A stretch of DNA of 64,000 nucleotides from Aureispira sp. (GCA_024222455.1 JAAEPD010000453.1:1-64000), one strand, 5' to 3'; counted from the stretch's first letter, positions 18,091 through 27,062 are shown. Notes: generated from the sequence alone by a model not told the origin. Translations and numbers: made by a program.

Positions 18091-18738
18091 ATGAAAATAG
18101 CACAAACTAAAAATCAATCACTAATTCAAAATCAAGAAGTTATGCTTAAGAAGATTAGAAAAATGTTGAGCAAAGACATCAAAAAACGTTACGAACAATT
18201 AGAAGATCGTTATCTGGCTTTTGAAAATAGACTATATTCTACCTTAGAAGATCGTCTAAATACCCTAGAGGAAAGATTTCACGATCTAAGTGAATTGTTA
18301 AAAGATGAGTTGCACAGCAGAAGAGAGCGCAACGAAGAAAAACAAGAAGCTAAGGAAGAAGAAGTACCTGCAAAAAAGGCTAAAGCTCCTAAAAAAGCTA
18401 AAAACAAAAAAGCTAAGGAAGAAAAGTCTAAAAAAGAGAAAGCTCCTAAGGCTAAAAAAACAGAAGTAAAAGCTCCTGAAAAGGTTGAGGAAAAAGCTAA
18501 AAAAGAAGCTCCTAAAGCTAAAGAGCCTAAGGCTAAAAAAGCTGAAGCGGATGACCTAACTAAAATAAAAGGACTTGGCGCTGTAATGGCTAAAGCCTTA
18601 GCAGAACAAGGAATCAATACATTTGCACAATTAGCTAGCCTAAGTGCTGATGCATTGCAAGGTATGGATGAAAAAATAAAAGGTTTCAAAGCTCGCTATG
18701 AGCGTTATAACTGGAAAGAACAAGCTAAAGGTTTATAG
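18091..18738 (+). CDS. Lys/Ala-rich histone-H1-like protein with C-terminal helix-hairpin-helix
   Basis: A 215-residue protein in three parts. Residues 18-90 are a charged coiled coil with repeated L-E-D/E-R units. Residues 90-150 are a low-complexity Lys/Ala/Pro stretch (APKKAK, KEKAPKAKK) like H1 tails. Residues 152-210 form a helix-hairpin-helix domain with IKGLGAVMAKALAEQGI, a non-specific DNA-binding element also seen beside ribosomal-protein and flap-nuclease-like proteins. It probably binds nucleic acid, but no catalytic residue is visible. It has its own promoter and terminator. Confidence 0.75.
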   Translation: MKIAQTKNQSLIQNQEVMLKKIRKMLSKDIKKRYEQLEDRYLAFENRLYSTLEDRLNTLEERFHDLSELLKDELHSRRERNEEKQEAKEEEVPAKKAKAPKKAKNKKAKEEKSKKEKAPKAKKTEVKAPEKVEEKAKKEAPKAKEPKAKKAEADDLTKIKGLGAVMAKALAEQGINTFAQLASLSADALQGMDEKIKGFKARYERYNWKEQAKGL

Positions 18739-18764
18739 AAAAAAACACTTAGCCTACTAAATAT

Positions 18765-18803
18765 AATGCTTGCTAATTTTTGATAAATTAGCAAGCATTT
18801 TTT
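18765..18803. terminator. Intrinsic terminator between convergent genes
   Basis: AATGCTTGCTAATTT pairs perfectly with AAATTAGCAAGCATT around a 5-base loop, followed by Ts. It ends the H1-like gene and, read from the other strand, may end the YbjN-like gene. Confidence 0.85.
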
Positions 18804-18825
18804 ATATCAGTTGTTGTAGTTATAT

Positions 18826-19263
18826 TTACTCTTGAGGAGGAAGACCTGGTCCTCCATTATTTAGGTATTTTTTCAATAACTTAGGTTTAAACTCTGCAGC
18901 ATACTTACCAACCAAAAGGACAATAGCATACACTTCCTCTACATCTAGACCCTGAGCAGGTCGAGTCCCTACCAATGCTACTTTACCATTGTGCACCCCA
19001 AAGGCTGCTCCACACATCGAAAAATTGATCTCTAGTAACTCCTTATAAAACCCTGTTCCAACCTCATCAGGCAAATCCATAATCAGTGCAGAGACTTGCA
19101 AATAAGTCAAGTCTTGTTGGTGCCACAAGTCTATCCAAATTCCTTGCTCTCCACGCATAACCATCCATTCACCATCTTGTGTACCTCTGAACTTTACAGG
19201 ATCTAAACCTATTTTTGCAATTCCTTTTTCAACTATATCATAATAATGCTGCAAATCTGCCAT
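18826..19263 (-). CDS. YbjN-like / type III chaperone-fold protein
   Basis: A 145-residue cytoplasmic protein without membrane segments. The strand-helix pattern with LLEINFSMCGAAFGVHNGKVALVG, then a long C-terminal helix, resembles the YbjN (secretion-chaperone-like) fold. Such proteins are small binding modules with poorly defined roles. The C-terminus has a short GGPGLPP tail. It is divergent from the ABC permease with only 47 bases between the two starts. Confidence 0.65.
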   Translation of the reverse strand: MADLQHYYDIVEKGIAKIGLDPVKFRGTQDGEWMVMRGEQGIWIDLWHQQDLTYLQVSALIMDLPDEVGTGFYKELLEINFSMCGAAFGVHNGKVALVGTRPAQGLDVEEVYAIVLLVGKYAAEFKPKLLKKYLNNGGPGLPPQE

Positions 19264-19291
19264 TCAATCTGTATTTTTAATTATTCAATTG

Positions 19292-19299
19292 CAAAAATA
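19292..19299 (-). promoter_or_regulatory. -7 box (TATTTTTG, minus strand) of the YbjN-like gene
   Basis: Exact TAnnTTTG match 29 bases before the ATG at 19263 in the short divergent spacer; no clear -33 box, and any such element would overlap the start of the divergent permease gene. Confidence 0.35.
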
Positions 19300-19310
19300 C
19301 TAATATTTAT

Positions 19311-20513
19311 ATGATAAGCATATTTCTGAAAGAACTAAAAACACATTTAATTGATTGGCGCTTTTGGTCACGTCTGTTTTTAGCCTTTTTTATTCCCTTC
19401 TACTTATTCTCTAGAGTTTGGTTTTTTACTGGTCAAGTTATCCAACTACAGGTAGGACAAACCAACTCCAACTATAACGTGGCAGCTATTGGTTTAGATA
19501 AGGAAAGTCCCTTATTCAAACAACTTAGTCTAGATAGCAAACTGAACTGGGTAGATGGTATTCAGGCAAATGAAATAGATAGTTTAATCCTAAAAGATAG
19601 CCTTCAGTTGGTCATTGTCTTTCCTCAATTATTTGACTCTGTTCTTGCCAAAGGGCAACAAGCTAAACTTGATGTCCACTATAACAGCAACCAAGGTGGA
19701 CAAGCAATAGATAAGATTTTCAACAAATTGGAAGCTTTTGAACAAAAGTTTATTAATAAAAAAGCGCAAGAACTCGGCTTAAATAAAAGTACAGTCAACC
19801 CTATTCTTATAGAAAACCACGACTCTTTTGATCCTATGAGCCTATTTTCTGAAATAGTTGATAGTGTTCTAACAGTTATAGAACAGAGTTTATCCTCTGT
19901 TTTAGCTATTCTATTTTGGTTGGCACTGCTTTTTCTTACGAGTTATTGCAGCATCACTACCTTTGCGCTAGCCAAAGAATTCAAATCCTTCGAAAGATTA
20001 CTAAAAAGTGGTGTCTCTATGCCCAGTATAGTACTAGGAAAAACGCTTTGGATTAGTCTATCAGGTACCTTAGCTGTCAGTTTAGCATTTCTTGGAATAC
20101 TCTGGAGTTTAGATTCTGGCCAAGAAGGTTGGATTCTATCTATTACAGAACATATGCAAGGACTTTTGCATAATGGCGTAGTTACCAAAAGTATTATTTG
20201 GGCTATGGCTATGGCTTGGCTTGTAGCAGCTCTTTTGGGAAGTATCAACATTCGTAGCAGTAGCACTTATAAAGCGCTTAAAAGAACCTTTTATGTTCAA
20301 GCTTTGGTATTTATATTTGTTTTAGCAGGAATGATGCTACTCCCTGAATTGGGTATAGGCTCTGCTTTTTTGCCTATTATGAACAGTGTAGCTCTGTTTA
20401 AAGGGCTTATTGCTAATACTCTATCTACACTAACATTTGCAGTTGCAGTAGGTATCCCTTTTTTATTAGGAGTTGCTATTGTGCATAATACTGCTAATAG
20501 GAATTTAGATTAA
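19311..20513 (+). CDS. ABC-2 type transporter permease
   Basis: A 400-residue membrane protein: one N-terminal helix (LFLAFFIPFYLFSRVWFF), an extracytoplasmic domain of about 150 residues (40-185), then five or six clustered helices. This is the NatB/YhgE-like ABC-2 permease layout. The ALAKEFKSFERLL cytoplasmic loop is the probable coupling helix. No ATPase gene adjoins it; the next genes are DinB and GNAT proteins at 12 and 24 bases, forming one operon. Substrate unknown; the ATPase must be encoded elsewhere if the protein is a true ABC exporter. Confidence 0.75.
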   Translation: MISIFLKELKTHLIDWRFWSRLFLAFFIPFYLFSRVWFFTGQVIQLQVGQTNSNYNVAAIGLDKESPLFKQLSLDSKLNWVDGIQANEIDSLILKDSLQLVIVFPQLFDSVLAKGQQAKLDVHYNSNQGGQAIDKIFNKLEAFEQKFINKKAQELGLNKSTVNPILIENHDSFDPMSLFSEIVDSVLTVIEQSLSSVLAILFWLALLFLTSYCSITTFALAKEFKSFERLLKSGVSMPSIVLGKTLWISLSGTLAVSLAFLGILWSLDSGQEGWILSITEHMQGLLHNGVVTKSIIWAMAMAWLVAALLGSINIRSSSTYKALKRTFYVQALVFIFVLAGMMLLPELGIGSAFLPIMNSVALFKGLIANTLSTLTFAVAVGIPFLLGVAIVHNTANRNLD

Positions 20514-20525
20514 AAAACATAAACA

Positions 20526-21047
20526 ATGGAAAAAGCAGAGACTAAAAAAAATCCAGATTTCTTAGAAGATGTCTATAAATTAAATGAGGGGTTTGAACTC
20601 AAAGAAGCCCTAAAATTAAGTCTAAAAAAAATTGATAAAATTGATATTGCTCAATTGAATAGAATTGGTTTTAATACCTATGAAAAAGGTAAATGGACAA
20701 TTCATAAAATATTACAACATCTCATAGATTGGGAAAGGATTTGGTGTTTTAGAGCTATAATTTTTGCTCGGGAAGAGGGAAGTGTCTTGGATGGACATGA
20801 AGCAGAAATAATGGGTAACAATTCTAATGCAGATGAACGGTCAATAGAACAATTGATAAATGAACTTCGAATTGTCCGTCAATCAACTATAATGATGTTT
20901 GAATCTTTCAATAAAAAAATACTTGAAACAAACTGTGTGTTTTTTGAATACGAAATGCCTCTTTTTGCACTTGGGCTCACTATTACTGCACATCAAATAC
21001 ATCATTTTAACATAATAAAGGAAAGGTATATTCCTCTAGATAATTAA
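20526..21047 (+). CDS. DinB-family metal-binding protein
   Basis: A 173-residue four-helix-bundle protein of the DinB/YfiT superfamily. The helix WTIHKILQHLIDWERIW supplies the first His and the C-terminal helix TAHQIHHFNIIKERY the other two His of the usual three-His metal site. Members include thiol-dependent transferases (bacillithiol, mycothiol) but most are uncharacterised. It lies 12 bases after the ABC permease and 24 before the acetyltransferase. Confidence 0.8.
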   Translation: MEKAETKKNPDFLEDVYKLNEGFELKEALKLSLKKIDKIDIAQLNRIGFNTYEKGKWTIHKILQHLIDWERIWCFRAIIFAREEGSVLDGHEAEIMGNNSNADERSIEQLINELRIVRQSTIMMFESFNKKILETNCVFFEYEMPLFALGLTITAHQIHHFNIIKERYIPLDN

Positions 21048-21071
21048 TACCCACTGCTAACAATACATAAA

Positions 21072-21608
21072 ATGGACTTTTTAATAGAAACAGAGAGATT
21101 ATTATTAAGAGAAATTACTCTTGATGACAAAGAAGCACTATTCAAGTTACATTCTGATCCAGCAGTACAAAAGTATACGGGAGAGCCTGTAGTAAAATCT
21201 ATAGCAGAAATAAAAAAAGCCATAGAGGCCAGAATTGTTAACTATAAAAAATATGGATTTGGTAGATGGGCTACTATATTAAAAAGTGGAAATCAATTTG
21301 TTGGGTGGGCAGGATTGGCATATCTTCCAGAATTTGATGAAATTGATCTTGGGTATAGATTCTTGCCTGAATATTGGGGGTTAGGCATAGCAACAGAGGC
21401 CTCTCATGCAATTTTAAATTATGGTTTTGATTCGCTCAAATTAAAAAAGATAATAGCAATTGCTATGAAGGAACATAAAGCATCGATCAGAGTGATGGAA
21501 AAAGTTGGGATGGTGTTCGATAAATTCGCACCTTATGAACTTGGAAGCGAAGATGCTGCTTGGTATTGGTGTAACAAAGAGCTTATAATGAAGAATCAAA
21601 CGCATTAA
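21072..21608 (+). CDS. GNAT acetyltransferase, RimJ/RimL type
   Basis: A 178-residue Gcn5-related N-acetyltransferase. It begins FLIETERLLLREITLDD, carries the acetyl-CoA-binding beta4-alpha3 segment (LGYRFLPEYWGLGIATEA) and the terminal N-x-x-S-x-x-V-M-E-K-V-G-M pattern (here ASIRVMEKVGMVF). It likely acetylates an N-terminal amine, amino sugar or small molecule. Last gene of the plus-strand run; its stop is two bases from the convergent meaB stop. Confidence 0.88.
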   Translation: MDFLIETERLLLREITLDDKEALFKLHSDPAVQKYTGEPVVKSIAEIKKAIEARIVNYKKYGFGRWATILKSGNQFVGWAGLAYLPEFDEIDLGYRFLPEYWGLGIATEASHAILNYGFDSLKLKKIIAIAMKEHKASIRVMEKVGMVFDKFAPYELGSEDAAWYWCNKELIMKNQTH

Positions 21609-21610
21609 GC

Positions 21611-22687
21611 TTACTTATCAAAAAATAACTTCAAGAGCAGCTCACTCCCTTTGAATGGAGAAAGACTTCCTTCCTTTACTTGCCCTTCTATCTCATGGAG
21701 TTTTTCTTGAATATGAGGATGTTTAAAAAAACGTTCTTTTAATTGATATACAATGCTCTCGTGCAACCAATATTCAGCTTGAGCAGCTCTATGGCTTTCG
21801 TAATAGCCATTTTGAGTAGTTTGTTGATTATACTGTTGAATAGATTCCCATATCTCAGGAATTCCCACCTTAGTTAGAGCAGAGCAAATCTTGGACTGAG
21901 CAATCCAACCACTAGTTTTAGGGGGGAATAAGTGTAGCGCATTTGCACATTGTTTCCTAGCTATTTTAGCAGAGTTAAGCGCATTGCCATCTGCCTTATT
22001 GATAGCTATCAAATCAGCCATTTCCATAATACCTCTCTTGATTCCTTGTAGTTCATCTCCAGAGTTAGGCAACAGTAGAAGTAAGAAAAAATCGACCATT
22101 GAATGCACTGCTACTTCTGATTGACCAACACCTACCGTTTCCACCAAAATCACATCATAGCCAGCAGCCTCACAGAGTGCAATACTCTCCCGAGTTTTGC
22201 GAGCTACACCTCCCAAAGAATCGCCAGCAGGAGAAGGACGTATAAACACACTAGGGTGAACAGAAAGCTCCTGCATCCTTGTTTTATCACCCAAAATACT
22301 ACCTTGATTCACTTGACTACTAGGATCAATAGCCAATACCGCCAACTTGTGTCCTTGGTTCACTATTTCTTGGCCAAAAGCCTCTATAAAGGTACTTTTT
22401 CCTACTCCAGGAGTCCCCGTTATGCCTATTCGAATAGAAGGCACTGCAAAGGGTAAACATTGTTCTATTATCTGTTCAGCTAACTCTTGATGAGAAGATC
22501 GTTGACTCTCTATTAGTGTAATAGCTTGACTTAGCACCACTCTATTGCCTTCTTTTATCCCTTTCACATACTCCTCTACACTACGTTGTTTTCGCTTCCA
22601 ACGCTTCTTAGACAAATTAGGATTGATGCTAGATGGACTAACTACCCCTTTTTGTATATGCAATGCCTTTGGATCCTTCTTTTTCAT
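21611..22687 (-). CDS. meaB: Methylmalonyl-CoA mutase-associated GTPase MeaB
   Basis: A 358-residue G3E-family GTPase. The P-loop GTPGVGKST is at 91-99, with the DPSS switch (AIDPSSQVNQGSILGDKTRM), the ETVGVGQSEV motif and NKAD for guanine binding. MeaB protects and reloads B12-dependent methylmalonyl-CoA mutase; no mutase gene is in this window. A roughly 80-residue N-terminal extension precedes the P-loop. It lies 15 bases downstream of the TMTC-like gene on the same strand. Confidence 0.92.
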   Translation of the reverse strand: MKKKDPKALHIQKGVVSPSSINPNLSKKRWKRKQRSVEEYVKGIKEGNRVVLSQAITLIESQRSSHQELAEQIIEQCLPFAVPSIRIGITGTPGVGKSTFIEAFGQEIVNQGHKLAVLAIDPSSQVNQGSILGDKTRMQELSVHPSVFIRPSPAGDSLGGVARKTRESIALCEAAGYDVILVETVGVGQSEVAVHSMVDFFLLLLLPNSGDELQGIKRGIMEMADLIAINKADGNALNSAKIARKQCANALHLFPPKTSGWIAQSKICSALTKVGIPEIWESIQQYNQQTTQNGYYESHRAAQAEYWLHESIVYQLKERFFKHPHIQEKLHEIEGQVKEGSLSPFKGSELLLKLFFDK

Positions 22688-22702
22688 CTTTGTAGGTTAT
22701 AC

Positions 22703-24973
22703 CTAGTTCTGATCTGTTTTAGGATTATATTCAGGATTAATTGCAAACCAACGATCATGATATTCTTGAGCTTTCACTTGGTCACCTACAGTACGATAAG
22801 CTACCTCTAAGTTGAATAAAATAGCTACATGTTGAGGATTGAGTTCCAACGCTTTTTCAAAATTAGCTATAGCTTTTTGATGCATAGCAGCACTCCCTGT
22901 TTGCATACCTTTGATACCATAAGCAACTCCAACCAACCTGAAGATTTCAAAATCAGATTTGTTATAAACTAAAGCTTGCTCTAAAGATTGGATAGAAGCA
23001 TCCAAGTTCCCCAAGAACTGACCTTGCAGCTTCCCTTGATCACGATAAGCAACTCCCAAGTTACGCTCTACATCTGGATGATCTGGGCGCAATCGTTTTA
23101 CTTCAACATAAGCTTTTATTGCCTCCGTATAGAATTTCCCTGCTTCTGGATAATTTTGTTGACGTTGTTTCAGATTCCCCAAATGGATATTTGCATTTCC
23201 ATACAACAACCAAGCATTGTTATAGGTTGGGTGCATAGATATCGCATTATGAGAATGTTTTAGAGCTTTCACCAAAACAGGTTCTCGTTCCAAATCTGTT
23301 TTCATTCGGATAGCAGTGTCTTGCAATACACCAGAAACTGCATTATTTAGTTTAGCACTATTTGGAGAGTTTTCTATATCTGTTACAAACAAGGTATAAT
23401 CATCTTTCCATGCAAAATTTCGACTATAGGTCTTAGCACTATACAGCACTGTTGCTATTCCTAATATCCCTAAAGACACTTTTAGATGTTTAGATATATC
23501 AAGATTGCCCATTGGCAGCTTCTTGATAGAAGGCGTTAGCAAGGTTGCAAGGTGATATAACCCTAAAGAACACAAGCCACTAAATCCAACAGAAGGCAAA
23601 AACAAAAAGCGTTCTGCCATATTAGTACCAATAGGGAAAAACAAGTTAGAAACTACAGAGAATGTTGCTGCATAAAATATCAAAAAGAAAGCATATGCCT
23701 TACGTTGCATAATTCCCCAAACAGTAGCTGCCGCCATACCTAGATGAACTATAATAGAAAGTAACACATAAGGACTTTGCAAATTAGGTATAATATCCTT
23801 GACTGTTCGTACATACTTAGGATAGTAATCATTAGTTAACGGATGAGGATAAACCATCAAACGTATATATTCCATCCATGTGTGTAATATAGTTCCATAT
23901 TTTTCGCTAGATGTAAACTCTACATACCGCCCTCCTTCTAATTTCAAGAAAGGGTTATTCATCAACTCCATGATTGGAGCAGCATCCGTTGTGCCTAAAA
24001 TAGGTTGTCGAATTAAGAACCAAAATCCTACAGCTATGACTGCAAAAGGAGCAGTGTAAATAGCTATTTTATCAGGTTTAGCCTCTGTAAAGAAATATAA
24101 GGCTGCAGGTATAATTGCTAAAAACGTTATGGCATTCTCTTTAGAGAATATTGCAAACAAAAAGGCAACCACAGCTCCTATCATATATAAGACCTGTTGT
24201 TTCTTAGCAACAGCCATTTTCAAGACTAGATAGATGGTCAATATACCTCCCAAAGTCACCATAATTTCATCTCGCCCTTTGATATTGGCAATAGCCTCAG
24301 TATGTATAGGGTGAGCCGCATAGAGCAATGCTCCTGCAAAAGCAATAAAGTAGCCTTTTAAGTTATTTTGATCTCTTTTAGGGTTAAACATTTGGAGCAA
24401 CATCAGGTATAAAACCATACACAATATTGCATACATCAGTATATTAACGGCATGACTCAAGTGTGGAGAACCTTTGTAGGTAACATCTCCATCTTTATCC
24501 AATTGAGGCTGTCCATCAGGGCCATTTACCACTGTTCCAAACAATTGCAACTCTAGAGCAAATGTTGCTACAGAAAGTGGTCTGTAACGACCTCCCGATA
24601 CCAAATTTCGCTTATCTCCAAAAAAGCCTACAAAGGTATCTTCTGTCCAGATACCATGCATTCCCTTCATCCCTTTTTTGGTAAACTCGTTGCGTAGAAT
24701 AACAATAGTATCATCTACCGCATAGTTATGCGAAATGGTATTGCTGTATATAATCGCTGATAAGAATCCAATACAAAGCATCTGTACTAAGTAGTTGTTC
24801 CAAAAGCTAGGAGGTGCATCTATTTCTGCTATTGGTTTCTTTCTTTTTTTAGACTTCCCCCCCTCAAAATCTTGTTCATTGATAGGGTCTCCATACTCAT
24901 TGACAGGAGTTTCTTTTATCTTTTTGCGATATTCGTTCTTATTATTTTTTTTTGATCTTTTTTTCGCCGCCAT
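22703..24973 (-). CDS. TMTC-like membrane O-mannosyltransferase with C-terminal TPRs
   Basis: A 756-residue protein. A very basic N-terminal tail (1-50, many Lys/Arg) leads into about ten to twelve membrane helices (55-500) and then TPR units (about 560-750). The first lumenal loop has the VDDTIVI acidic pair and the region LLYAAHPIHTEAIANIKGRDE is the hallmark of the TMTC/DUF1736 family, GT-C-fold enzymes that use polyprenyl-linked mannose in animals. The bacterial substrate is unknown. It is upstream of meaB in a two-gene unit. Confidence 0.82.
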   Translation of the reverse strand: MAAKKRSKKNNKNEYRKKIKETPVNEYGDPINEQDFEGGKSKKRKKPIAEIDAPPSFWNNYLVQMLCIGFLSAIIYSNTISHNYAVDDTIVILRNEFTKKGMKGMHGIWTEDTFVGFFGDKRNLVSGGRYRPLSVATFALELQLFGTVVNGPDGQPQLDKDGDVTYKGSPHLSHAVNILMYAILCMVLYLMLLQMFNPKRDQNNLKGYFIAFAGALLYAAHPIHTEAIANIKGRDEIMVTLGGILTIYLVLKMAVAKKQQVLYMIGAVVAFLFAIFSKENAITFLAIIPAALYFFTEAKPDKIAIYTAPFAVIAVGFWFLIRQPILGTTDAAPIMELMNNPFLKLEGGRYVEFTSSEKYGTILHTWMEYIRLMVYPHPLTNDYYPKYVRTVKDIIPNLQSPYVLLSIIVHLGMAAATVWGIMQRKAYAFFLIFYAATFSVVSNLFFPIGTNMAERFLFLPSVGFSGLCSLGLYHLATLLTPSIKKLPMGNLDISKHLKVSLGILGIATVLYSAKTYSRNFAWKDDYTLFVTDIENSPNSAKLNNAVSGVLQDTAIRMKTDLEREPVLVKALKHSHNAISMHPTYNNAWLLYGNANIHLGNLKQRQQNYPEAGKFYTEAIKAYVEVKRLRPDHPDVERNLGVAYRDQGKLQGQFLGNLDASIQSLEQALVYNKSDFEIFRLVGVAYGIKGMQTGSAAMHQKAIANFEKALELNPQHVAILFNLEVAYRTVGDQVKAQEYHDRWFAINPEYNPKTDQN

Positions 24974-25314
24974 AACAACTAAACAACAAGTAGTTTAAAT
25001 TAGAATTGGGTTAAGCTACACAAAGCAGTTTTAACTGATAAAAAACTGATTATCAGAATCTTAAACAAACTTGTGTAATATAATACAACTAACTGATTAT
25101 CAAATACTAAAATTAAATAATGCTTTAGCTCAACAATTATACATAAAAACGATAAATTATACTAATCTGTGATTAATTCCCCCATTTTGTAGGGGTATAG
25201 TATTTTGAGCAACGACTAGTAGACAAAAGCAATCAAATTTCACCCCTATTAGATTTGATATAACTATATATATTTTAAAGAAAAACAATACTCCAAACCA
25301 AAAAATAATTTAGC
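24974..25314. other. Divergent intergenic region (341 bases)
   Basis: It separates the minus-strand TMTC/meaB unit from the plus-strand outer-membrane gene. It is AT-rich and holds two copies of AACTGATTATCA (25044-25055 and 25091-25102), the first part of the palindrome CTGATTATCAG. I see no gene. Confidence 0.6.
25044..25102 (+). repeat. Direct repeat AACTGATTATCA x2 with palindromic core
   Basis: Two identical 12-base copies whose starts are 47 bases apart; the first reads into CTGATTATCAG, an 11-base palindrome. Their placement in a divergent intergenic region suggests binding sites for a regulator of one or both flanking genes. A/T richness makes chance occurrence possible. Confidence 0.4.
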
Positions 25315-25920
25315 ATGAAGAATATCATAATGATCGGCATACTACTACTATTTCGATATAGTAGTTATGCACAGAACTCACCTTCAGTATCTCTAGGATA
25401 TTGGGCAGATTTTGGGATACTTCCAGGCGTAAAAGTTGGTGTAGAATATCCCATATTAATTGGAACTGTAGAGAAAGAAAAACAGCGCAAACGCAAAAAG
25501 AAAGAACCTAAGATTCGGACTATCCGAAACAAACATGAGCTTTTAGGAGGTTTCTCGTTAGGTTATACACCTTTACTTAATCAACATAGACTATTTTTTA
25601 ATCTAGAAGTTGGTTATCGTATTACTCGCAAGCATGGATGGTTCTTTGATGCTTGGATTGGTTGTGCTTACGAAAATTTTGTAAATACAGGCAAAACCTT
25701 TAAGGTGGACGACTCAGGCACAGTATCCAAAGTACCTTTGGCCAGTCGAGGTTATGTATCTCCCAACCTAGGAATTGGTTTTGGTTATGATTTCACGCAA
25801 CGTTTAGACTTTCCTATGACTGTCTACACTCGTATTCTACCTGCATTTCGTCTTGGCTATAATAATGTAAGTGCTGTTACTTCTGTTTATTTAGATGCGG
25901 GAGTTAGTTATAAATTTTAA
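25315..25920 (+). CDS. Outer-membrane barrel-like protein
   Basis: A 201-residue protein with signal peptide (MIGILLLFRYSSYAQ) and strand-rich mature chain ending in DAGVSYKF (terminal Phe, as in OMPs). A short very basic insert (KEKQRKRKKKEPKIR, near residues 52-66) probably forms an outside loop. No known family is clear. It precedes the lipoprotein hydrolase by 55 bases on the same strand, so the two may be co-transcribed. Confidence 0.7.
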   Translation: MKNIIMIGILLLFRYSSYAQNSPSVSLGYWADFGILPGVKVGVEYPILIGTVEKEKQRKRKKKEPKIRTIRNKHELLGGFSLGYTPLLNQHRLFFNLEVGYRITRKHGWFFDAWIGCAYENFVNTGKTFKVDDSGTVSKVPLASRGYVSPNLGIGFGYDFTQRLDFPMTVYTRILPAFRLGYNNVSAVTSVYLDAGVSYKF

Positions 25921-25975
25921 AAAACTAGTCTACCAAGTTTCACTACTATTTTGGACTATTAAAAATATAAAGATC

Positions 25976-26998
25976 ATGAAAAATAGAGCAATTTATATAT
26001 TATGGGCTTTGGCATTAGTGAGTTTACTAACTGCTTGCAAAAAAGAAGCTCAACCAGATGACATTATTACAATAAGAAATGAAGGGGGCGATATGCCTGC
26101 CTATATTTTTGGCAATAAGGATTCAAAAACCTTCATAGTGTTATTGCATGGAGGACCTGGAGGAAGTGGCTTAGAATATCGATTTGGTCAGTTTTCGAGA
26201 GAGTTAGAAGCAGATTATGCTATGGTTTATTGGGATCAGCGTGGACAAGGACAAGCTCACGGACATTATAAATCTGATCAACTAACAGTAGACTTGATGG
26301 TGGAAGATTTACATAAGCTGATTTTAACTCTCAAACATCAATATGGAGAGGACATTAGTGTATTCTTGATGGGACACAGTTGGGGAGGCCTTTTAGGGAC
26401 TGCTTATATGGTCACAGATTATCAAAAAGAACTTAAAGGATGGATAGAGGTAGATGGAGCACATGATTATGTAAAAAATGATCCTGATTTAGTCCAAATG
26501 TTTAAGACTATTGGCAGCGACCAAATTACTAGAGGCATTCAAGTTGAGGAATGGCAACCAATCCTTGATTTTGTGAACACTATTGATGTTAATAACATTA
26601 ATTATGACCAATCTGTGCAGCTTAATCAATATGGACACAAGGCCGAAGGTTTTATGAGAGAGGTCAAAGAGCCTGCTGCTGAAAATAGTATCAACTATCG
26701 TGTAGATGGATTGATTTCAGAACTTTCGGGAGGAGTAACCAATTCTACACTAACAAAAAATGGTCTAGATAATATATCATTCACCAATGATCTACACAAA
26801 ATCACTACACCTTCTTTAATTCTATGGGGAACGTATGATTTTGTAGTGCCTCCTTCTTTGGCAGTAGATGCTATGAATTTGATTGGTACAAGCGACAAAG
26901 AGATGGTGCTATTCGATCAGTCTGGGCATAGCCCAATGGCAAACGAACCTGATAAGTTTTTGCAGGTGACGAACGCGTTTATAGAGAAGTATAAGTAA
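25976..26998 (+). CDS. Lipoprotein alpha/beta hydrolase (prolyl-iminopeptidase-like)
   Basis: A 340-residue lipoprotein with lipobox LLTAC (Cys21). The fold is alpha/beta hydrolase: oxyanion loop HGGPGGSG (59-66), nucleophile Ser135 in GHSWGG, Asp288 (GTYDF) and His318 (SGHSP) complete the triad. HGGPG is typical of proline iminopeptidases and related peptidases, so it may cleave peptides at the cell surface or periplasm. I start it at 25976; an upstream start would overlap the barrel gene and lose the signal peptide. Confidence 0.85.
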   Translation: MKNRAIYILWALALVSLLTACKKEAQPDDIITIRNEGGDMPAYIFGNKDSKTFIVLLHGGPGGSGLEYRFGQFSRELEADYAMVYWDQRGQGQAHGHYKSDQLTVDLMVEDLHKLILTLKHQYGEDISVFLMGHSWGGLLGTAYMVTDYQKELKGWIEVDGAHDYVKNDPDLVQMFKTIGSDQITRGIQVEEWQPILDFVNTIDVNNINYDQSVQLNQYGHKAEGFMREVKEPAAENSINYRVDGLISELSGGVTNSTLTKNGLDNISFTNDLHKITTPSLILWGTYDFVVPPSLAVDAMNLIGTSDKEMVLFDQSGHSPMANEPDKFLQVTNAFIEKYK

Positions 26999-27028
26999 TC
27001 CTAGTATTAGATTTTAATATACTAACTG

Positions 27029-27062
27029 AATCCCCCCCCTTAAAAAAGGGGCTAGGGGGATT
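27029..27062. repeat. C-rich inverted repeat
   Basis: AATCCCCC and GGGGGATT frame an inner CCCCTT/AAGGGG pair, giving a two-tier hairpin right after the hydrolase gene. It resembles short dispersed AATCCCCC-type repeats known in many bacteria; it could also act as a terminator, with Ts following. Confidence 0.55.

Noticed and set aside
18279-18689. 136-codon minus-strand frame over the H1-like gene
   Set aside because: Its Ala/Ser/Leu/Phe-rich product mirrors the Lys/Ala repeat of the real gene on the opposite strand, which has promoter, terminator and a recognisable C-terminal domain.
25895-25975. Upstream extension of the lipoprotein hydrolase
   Set aside because: It overlaps the barrel gene and places polar sequence in front of the signal peptide; the ATG at 25976 gives a proper lipoprotein leader.
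27029-27062. CRISPR repeat or rho-independent terminator call for the C-rich hairpin
   Set aside because: There is a single copy without spacers, so it is not CRISPR; the structure is listed as a repeat with possible terminator function.
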